Shown piece after piece: positions 42,260-47,719 of a stretch of 47,719 nucleotides of DNA (the first letter of the stretch is position 1; each line of letters opens with the position of its first letter). This DNA comes from Anabaena sp. UHCC 0204. GTDB lineage: Bacteria > Cyanobacteriota > Cyanobacteriia > Cyanobacteriales > Nostocaceae. The translations under genes were made by a program, and so were the position numbers. Under the pieces are notes generated by a model. It ran no database searches, had not been told where the DNA came from, and worked only from the letters and a program-made list of their open reading frames with translations. The stretch covers positions 210,201 through 257,919 of the forward strand of contig NZ_VIKW01000004.1 of assembly GCF_009711975.1 (NCBI RefSeq), written 5' to 3'.

Positions 42260-43879
42260 TTAATCGAATTTGCTACGTAAATATTGAGATTTTTTTACTA
42301 AGGTGCGGATTGATGCTTTTTTTTGCTCAAAGGGTTTTTCTGTGAGGATGCGCCAATTATCTCGCATTTGTTGTGCTTTGAGAGCTAATTTATTTAAGTA
42401 ATTATCCATGTAAGAAGATTTTAGACGCTCAAAAGGTAGGGAATCCTGAATTTCTTCCATATTGAAATCAATGGCTTCTCTTTTTAATTCATCAGCTTTT
42501 TCAGCTAATTGTTTGAGAAACTCTTGACGTGCGGTTTTTTCAGCTTGTCCTTTCTTTTTGGTTTCTTCTTCCCGTATACCGTCCCAGTCCATTTCGGGAG
42601 CAATGCGGATACGTTCTATCCATAATACAGTGGTAGAAGTTCCTACTAATACTAATACGGAAGGAATAAGAGGTAGCCAATATGCCCAGAAAAATAACCC
42701 CGCATAGCAAACTACACATAATCCACCTACCATGACTACTATTGCGGTGATAACTAACCCTGTTGGTTTTAATTTTGGCCAAGTTAGTAACCCTCCCAAA
42801 ACAGCCCAGCCCCAAATCCATAACCATTCTCCTAATTCAGGAAAATACAGAATTTGAGGGGGACGATTATCTTCAACAGCACTAATAATTTGACTGACAA
42901 TTTGGGCGTGAATCACGACTCCTGGTGTATCAGAGTTGCGGTTGTAGGGGGTGGGAAAAGTATCTTTAAAACTAGTACCAGTATAGCCAACTAAAACTAC
43001 ATTATTTTTGATTAATTCTGGAGCAACCTGATTATTCAGGAGTTCAGAAATACTTACTATCCGACTAGGTGATTGAGATGAACGATAGTTAAGTAAAATC
43101 TGATAATCGGAGGCCTTTAAGTTTTGATAACCACCAGCATTGCTTTCTAGGCGTTGGAATGCAATTTTACCTATTTTCAGGGGTGTTGTGTCTGTTGGTG
43201 GGTCTATTTGGATGTCTTCAGGAAAGTAATATTGTGAAATCAGAAAGGGAAAAGAAGAGAGGATTTGTTGAGGATCATTACAAAGATGTTTGTCTGGATA
43301 AGGTTTGTCTAAAGAGGGGGGACTACTAACTAAAATACTGCGGCGAATAATTGCATCTGAATCAGGGTCTTTATTAGCAAAACCAACCTGTTCAGAAGGA
43401 ATGCTAGAGGGTGGTTTGACACCAGAATTTTTTTCAGCATCACTCATCCCGCAAGGCATAATAATAGTTGTATTTGCCTCTTCAAAAGTTTTATTTAAGG
43501 TTTCATTGCCTTCACCAATGGGGATATCTCGAAATATATCTACGCCAATTACTGCTGGTTCATACTGTTGCAGCTTTTCTAAAATTTCCGCAAGTTTTTG
43601 ATCAGATATGGGATAGGGAATTTTTTTATTAATATCTTCATCTGTGAAACCAACTATCAATAATCTTTTATCTTCAGGTTCATTAGGACGTTGGCGGACT
43701 AAATAATCAAAAGCTTGCAATTCTAAAGATTGTAATCCCCCTAATTGGCGAATTCCCAAGACTATAACTGTCATCCCCACACTGACGATTAATACTTTAC
43801 TACTCCATCTAGATATTGCTTGAGATAATTGGGGATTGAATAACAAAGCGTCAATTTTTGATTTGAGTTGAGACATCAT
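42260..43879 (-). CDS. CHASE2-domain membrane protein without an output domain
   Basis: 539 aa. A first membrane helix (about 28-46) is followed by a CHASE2 extracytoplasmic sensor domain (about 52-335; VGVDIFRDIP, VLVGYTGTSFKDTFPTPYN, TPGVVIHAQIVSQIISAV are its usual motifs). Three C-terminal helices (about 350-420) return the chain to the cytoplasm, where residues 425-539 form a Glu/Lys-rich coiled coil. Standard CHASE2 proteins end in kinase, cyclase or guanylate-type output; none is present, so signalling must be through the helical tail or a partner. The tail bears conspicuous Glu-Glu-Glu and Lys runs. A repeat element separates it from the upstream CHAT gene. Confidence 0.93.
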   Translation of the reverse strand: MMSQLKSKIDALLFNPQLSQAISRWSSKVLIVSVGMTVIVLGIRQLGGLQSLELQAFDYLVRQRPNEPEDKRLLIVGFTDEDINKKIPYPISDQKLAEILEKLQQYEPAVIGVDIFRDIPIGEGNETLNKTFEEANTTIIMPCGMSDAEKNSGVKPPSSIPSEQVGFANKDPDSDAIIRRSILVSSPPSLDKPYPDKHLCNDPQQILSSFPFLISQYYFPEDIQIDPPTDTTPLKIGKIAFQRLESNAGGYQNLKASDYQILLNYRSSQSPSRIVSISELLNNQVAPELIKNNVVLVGYTGTSFKDTFPTPYNRNSDTPGVVIHAQIVSQIISAVEDNRPPQILYFPELGEWLWIWGWAVLGGLLTWPKLKPTGLVITAIVVMVGGLCVVCYAGLFFWAYWLPLIPSVLVLVGTSTTVLWIERIRIAPEMDWDGIREEETKKKGQAEKTARQEFLKQLAEKADELKREAIDFNMEEIQDSLPFERLKSSYMDNYLNKLALKAQQMRDNWRILTEKPFEQKKASIRTLVKKSQYLRSKFD

Positions 43880-43961
43880 AATTTTATTAGCGATTTAATT
43901 TGCTGGTTATTTAATTAATGTTTGCTGATAGCGTAACGATGATAATTAACAATTAACTACT

Positions 43962-44034
43962 GTACGAGCGAAGCATTCGGGCTATCAATTATCCATTTTT
44001 GTCTAAGGCTATTGTCCGAATGCTTCGCCCCTAC
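43962..44034. repeat. Palindromic gcgaagcattcgg element between CHASE2 and CHAT genes
   Basis: Left arm gtacgagcgaagcattcggg (43962-43981) and right arm tgtccgaatgcttcgcccct (44013-44032, ending tac at 44034). Third locus of the family seen at 20917 and 22425. Inserted within the operon interval. Confidence 0.85.
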
Positions 44035-44055
44035 GACTTCTAATTCTTCCTTTTA

Positions 44056-47000
44056 TTACCAAAAATTGCCAATCATAGTAAATGCACTCCAGTAATAAGG
44101 ATGTTTAAAATCTATATCTTTTAAATCTTCTAAATCTGGGGGTAATTTTTCGATCCGTTCATCATTGATAACTATATAACCGTCCTTAAATTGGACTTTT
44201 CCTGTCATCATATCTAATTGAGCTAGTCGTAGTGCTTCTACTTTAATAGGGTTGGATTGTAAATGTTTATAGAAGCTGACCATCAATGCTAATGTACCAG
44301 CATCATCTACAGACCAAAGACTAGCTAAAACGGATTTTACTCCTGCTTTGACTGCTATACCAGCAAATCCCATTTCTGCTTCTTTATCAGCGATCGCTGT
44401 TTCACAAGCACTAAGTACCATTAACTCTACAAAAGGTGAACTATTTAAGTTTAATGTAGTTGCGAGATTATCTAATGTTACTTTTCCATCACCAAACTGA
44501 ATATAAGAATTTTTTAATCCTCCTTCAAATTTACCATGAGTTGCCAAATGAATCATCCGAAATTGATTTAATGACCGGGCTTTGATGAAATTGTCAATTG
44601 TAAAATATTCTTTGTTGAGATAATAGGGCTTACTGTTTTGAGATTTGGTTGCAGATGAGTTATTTAGCCAGATGTTTGTAATTGTATTTAATTCAATTGG
44701 TACTGCTGGTAATGGATCTAATGATGGATTAATATTGTCAAATTCTGATGCTCCCATAGCAAGAATTTGAGTTTGTCTCACATCATAGGATTCTGGTTTT
44801 TCCGGTAATGTGAGTGAGGTACTGGGCATAATCCCAATTTTATATTTTTCAAAAATAAATCTTTCTCCATCATGAAGTGCAGCAATTGGTAAAGAACGTA
44901 AATCTGTATCCATCACAAAAGATAGAGTATCAACTTTCAGTTCTACTAAATCTTGAGCGATGGGTTTAATTAAGGCATTATATAGTTCTTGGCTATAATT
45001 TAGATAGGATTTACTATCACTTCTAGCTAAATTAGCATCCTGAAGTCTCCTGAGATAGTTCTGCCTAATCTCTTTGATATTTTTCCTGGTTACTCCTGGT
45101 ACTGGTTTTTCAATTTTTTGGCTATTTGCTGTGATTACTGCTAGATATAATTTATCTGAATCTTGTTCTTTGGCACTTCCTTGTGGAAAGTTCCAATCTG
45201 GTTTAAAAAAGGCCTCAATAATAGCTGGTTTAATGCCAACAATTTTCGTGAGTCTACTCTGAATTTCAGTATCGGATAATTCCCGAACATTAATACCTAG
45301 AACACTAGAAACTTCATTATGAATTTTAGTTTCTCCTCTTGGCGATACATCTGTGTTATTTGGTGCTGCTAGTCCGAGAGAACCACTCAATAAGGCAGTT
45401 CTAGGAACATTAGGAGGTGGTTCTTGGCTAACGATATTAATGTTAGGAACGCTGAAATTACCAGGTATATTGATATTACTGAGTCTGGTTTCACCAACTA
45501 TAATTGCATCTTTTGTGCCGCTACCTGTAATATTTCCTAAACTATCTATGGGAAGTGTGCCAACTTGTAATATAGATGCACCATGCAAGAGTGAAAATAC
45601 ACCACTACTAGGTAAGCCCAAGGTGGAAATACTGGCTTTTTGACCATTTAGAGAGGTGAAGCTATCTTTAGCAATAAAATAAACTAATGCAGAGATATCT
45701 ACATTACCACCTTGATTGCTGATGCTTTCTGCCTTGATTGAACCTATCTGAATAATTTGATTGCTTAGTCCCAAAGTAACATCACCGGCTTTGCCAAAAG
45801 TACCGCTGGAGTTGAGGTTGCCTGTAATTAGGGAAGAGAAGGGTTGAATGGTGATATCACCACCAGTAATACCCGAACTATCAATGTTACCTGTAGCTAC
45901 CAATCCTGTTGAGAGAATTTCTGCGGTTAATAGTTCGACGGGGATATTTCTATCTGTAATAGTGATGTCAATTTTACCTCCTTCCCCAAAGGTAGAACTG
46001 CTATTGATATTGCCTGTATTAATGTTGCCAAAAGATTGAAGGGTGACATCACCACCATTTCCTGTGGTCGAACTGGTAATCAGAGAACCTGTTGTCACTT
46101 TACCATTAGGAGTAGTGATACTAATTGCTTGACCTTGGGTGCTAATATTACCAGTAACAATATCTTGGTTGGCTTGGAGAGTTACACTAGCATCACCTGT
46201 GCCAGTGATATTAGCATTAGTACCATTAATTGCTCCTGAACCGATAGGCGATCGCACAACTACAGGATCTTTAAATGTCACATCACCCGTTAATGTAATT
46301 AAACCACTACCATCAACTCGGCCAAAGGTAATTAAATTAAATCCATCTTGGAAGAAATCTATTTCTGATTTATTCAGAGTCAGCACACCGCTGATATCAT
46401 TACTTGTTCCACCTAAAGTAATTGCCTGAGTTGCTGTCACTGGCAAAATTGTCAACTCTACACCAACACCGCTCACATCATTACCAAAGTTTAAAGCATT
46501 ACTTGTAATAATTGCATTATTGGTAAATTTGACTTGATCATTATAGGTTTGTCCTGCTGTACCAGTGGTAGTAACATTATTATTAATTTCTGTACTCCCC
46601 TCGATATTTGTAGTCAAAGAATTGAGAGGATTATTATCACCAACTGCATTATTAAAGCGAGTTATACCACCAGTATTCACAGTTAAGTTTCTCGCTATAC
46701 CACCACCAGAATCAACCTGATCATTGAAGGTAATATTGCCATTATCTGTACTTTCTAAAACTACATCACTACCCAAAGACATTAATTCACCATAAGTTTG
46801 ATCCCCTGCTGTCTTAATACTGGTAGTATTAATAGCAATCGTCCCACCAACATCCGTGGTTAAAGAAAACAGTGAACTGGTGTTTCCAATTGAATCATTA
46901 AAGCTAGTCAATCCCCCCGCATTAATAGTCAAACTACGTGGTGTACCATCAGAATCAATAGTATTATTAAAAGCAACATTACTATTATTGCTGCTGTTTA

Positions 47001-47719
47001 TAGTTGTATCGCTTCCTACTATCACACCATTATTATAAGTCTGATTACCTGTAGTATTGACTGCATTAGTTTTAATAGTAGTTGTACCAGCACCATTCAT
47101 AGTTAAAGAACTTAGCCGATTAATTCCACCAACTTCTTGAGTATCATCACTCCCCAAAGTAGTATTTCCACTACCATTAACAGTTAAAGACTGTCCCCCA
47201 TTTGTCGAGGCATTTATATTACCATTTAAAGCAATATTTTTACCTTCTAAAACCGTATTATTTGATAAGTTAATATCACCATCATAGGTTTGATCATTTT
47301 CTGTAGTAATATTGCTATTAATATTCAAACCACCACCACCTATGACTATCAAATTATAATCTATACCACTCAAATCAAGAGGATTTCCAGATGCAGCAAT
47401 ATTCACAACTCCAGTATTATCCATCCTGCCAATAGTGACATTACCAGTAGTAGTGATATTCGTTAAATCAGTTGTATTGAGATTGAAAATACCAGTAGCA
47501 CCACTGCCAATACCAACTGTATTATTATCAGTTGAAGGTTGTAACGTTAAGTTGGCAGAACCTAAATTTAATACTCCATCTAATTGGACATCAGCCGCAA
47601 TGATCGTGAGAGGATTATTATTAGTATTGAATAGAGTCCCATTCAAGGCAAAATTTCCTATTCCATCACTATCTGTATCGGCTGTGATATTAGTATTAGC
47701 AGCTATAGTTAAATTACCA
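44056..47719 (-). CDS. CHAT-domain protein with filamentous-haemagglutinin-like beta-helix (partial, N-terminus outside window)
   Basis: At least 1220 codons; the frame is open to the right edge, so the start and any signal peptide lie outside. From the edge to about 45.4 kb the protein is a Gly/Asn/Thr-rich beta-helix of the haemagglutinin/adhesin type, with ~75-80-residue internal repeats (blocks containing GNQTYNNGV, VAFNNTIDSDG, RSLTINAGGLTSFN). The C-terminal ~300 residues are a CHAT caspase-like protease: catalytic His in I-H-L-A-T-H-G-K-F (codon 44536-44538) and Cys in V-L-S-A-C-E-T-A (codon 44404-44406), with AAALHDGERFIFEKY-like and VDDAGTLALMVSFYKHL segments. HIP1 sites lie in it. 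Fusion of adhesin and CHAT is known in cyanobacteria; substrate unknown. Confidence 0.93.
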   Translation of the reverse strand, partial: GNLTIAANTNITADTDSDGIGNFALNGTLFNTNNNPLTIIAADVQLDGVLNLGSANLTLQPSTDNNTVGIGSGATGIFNLNTTDLTNITTTGNVTIGRMDNTGVVNIAASGNPLDLSGIDYNLIVIGGGGLNINSNITTENDQTYDGDINLSNNTVLEGKNIALNGNINASTNGGQSLTVNGSGNTTLGSDDTQEVGGINRLSSLTMNGAGTTTIKTNAVNTTGNQTYNNGVIVGSDTTINSSNNSNVAFNNTIDSDGTPRSLTINAGGLTSFNDSIGNTSSLFSLTTDVGGTIAINTTSIKTAGDQTYGELMSLGSDVVLESTDNGNITFNDQVDSGGGIARNLTVNTGGITRFNNAVGDNNPLNSLTTNIEGSTEINNNVTTTGTAGQTYNDQVKFTNNAIITSNALNFGNDVSGVGVELTILPVTATQAITLGGTSNDISGVLTLNKSEIDFFQDGFNLITFGRVDGSGLITLTGDVTFKDPVVVRSPIGSGAINGTNANITGTGDASVTLQANQDIVTGNISTQGQAISITTPNGKVTTGSLITSSTTGNGGDVTLQSFGNINTGNINSSSTFGEGGKIDITITDRNIPVELLTAEILSTGLVATGNIDSSGITGGDITIQPFSSLITGNLNSSGTFGKAGDVTLGLSNQIIQIGSIKAESISNQGGNVDISALVYFIAKDSFTSLNGQKASISTLGLPSSGVFSLLHGASILQVGTLPIDSLGNITGSGTKDAIIVGETRLSNINIPGNFSVPNINIVSQEPPPNVPRTALLSGSLGLAAPNNTDVSPRGETKIHNEVSSVLGINVRELSDTEIQSRLTKIVGIKPAIIEAFFKPDWNFPQGSAKEQDSDKLYLAVITANSQKIEKPVPGVTRKNIKEIRQNYLRRLQDANLARSDSKSYLNYSQELYNALIKPIAQDLVELKVDTLSFVMDTDLRSLPIAALHDGERFIFEKYKIGIMPSTSLTLPEKPESYDVRQTQILAMGASEFDNINPSLDPLPAVPIELNTITNIWLNNSSATKSQNSKPYYLNKEYFTIDNFIKARSLNQFRMIHLATHGKFEGGLKNSYIQFGDGKVTLDNLATTLNLNSSPFVELMVLSACETAIADKEAEMGFAGIAVKAGVKSVLASLWSVDDAGTLALMVSFYKHLQSNPIKVEALRLAQLDMMTGKVQFKDGYIVINDERIEKLPPDLEDLKDIDFKHPYYWSAFTMIGNFW

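Noticed and set aside
45074-47038. Plus-strand ORFs opposite the CHAT/haemagglutinin gene
   Set aside because: Antisense shadows of a long, biased coding sequence.

Overview
The window comes from a filamentous, probably heterocyst-type (Nostocales) cyanobacterium. The evidence is photosynthetic (psbX, ycf66, nblA, a diflavin flavoprotein, a CrtD-like carotenoid desaturase, cyAbrB), together with HIP1 octamers (GCGATCGC) scattered through most genes, heptameric short tandem repeats (STRRs) and many small palindromic dispersed repeats between genes. It is AT-rich chromosomal sequence; I see no plasmid, phage or transposase gene.

Layout. 1-4.3 kb: an Flv1/Flv2-type diflavin flavoprotein, then an AvaI-like restriction-modification pair. 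4.26-4.6 kb: a decayed three-repeat CRISPR remnant and a small MITE-like element. 4.8-18.6 kb: housekeeping and photosynthesis genes (CrtD-like desaturase, a large repeat-containing membrane protein, Hsp33, a CPBP protease, cyAbrB, a succinate dehydrogenase/fumarate reductase Fe-S subunit, two tandem beta-propeller lipoproteins, Ycf66, PsbX, YggT, biotin carboxylase). 18.9 kb: tRNA-Leu(GAG). 19-26.6 kb: chorismate lyase family protein, CcsA, a ferrochelatase-family protein with a natural C-terminal hexahistidine, a DUF6825-type protein, an ABC1 kinase, a PP2C phosphatase and NblA. 27-35.5 kb: DsbA-like protein, SMR transporter, pentapeptide-TPR protein, a LysR regulator divergent from ilvD, a small membrane protein, a CNNM/CBS protein and a bile acid:sodium symporter family protein.

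35.8 kb to the right edge: six genes on the minus strand, read right to left: a filamentous-haemagglutinin-like protein with a C-terminal CHAT protease (cut by the window edge), a CHASE2 membrane protein without an output domain, a ParA/MinD-like ATPase with a modified Walker A motif, a membrane protein with Ig-like repeats, an exported pentapeptide-repeat protein and an exported TPR protein. This looks like one co-directional envelope system and is the best candidate for something undescribed. A single-gene pentapeptide+TPR fusion at 28.7 kb resembles the last two genes fused.

The second theme is mobile micro-repeats. They sit exactly at gene ends, supply stop codons or tails to several genes, and in two places show tiny insertions (24 and 45 bp) flanked by 8-bp duplications. 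One dispersed element is present three times (27.9, 29.6, 35.7 kb).
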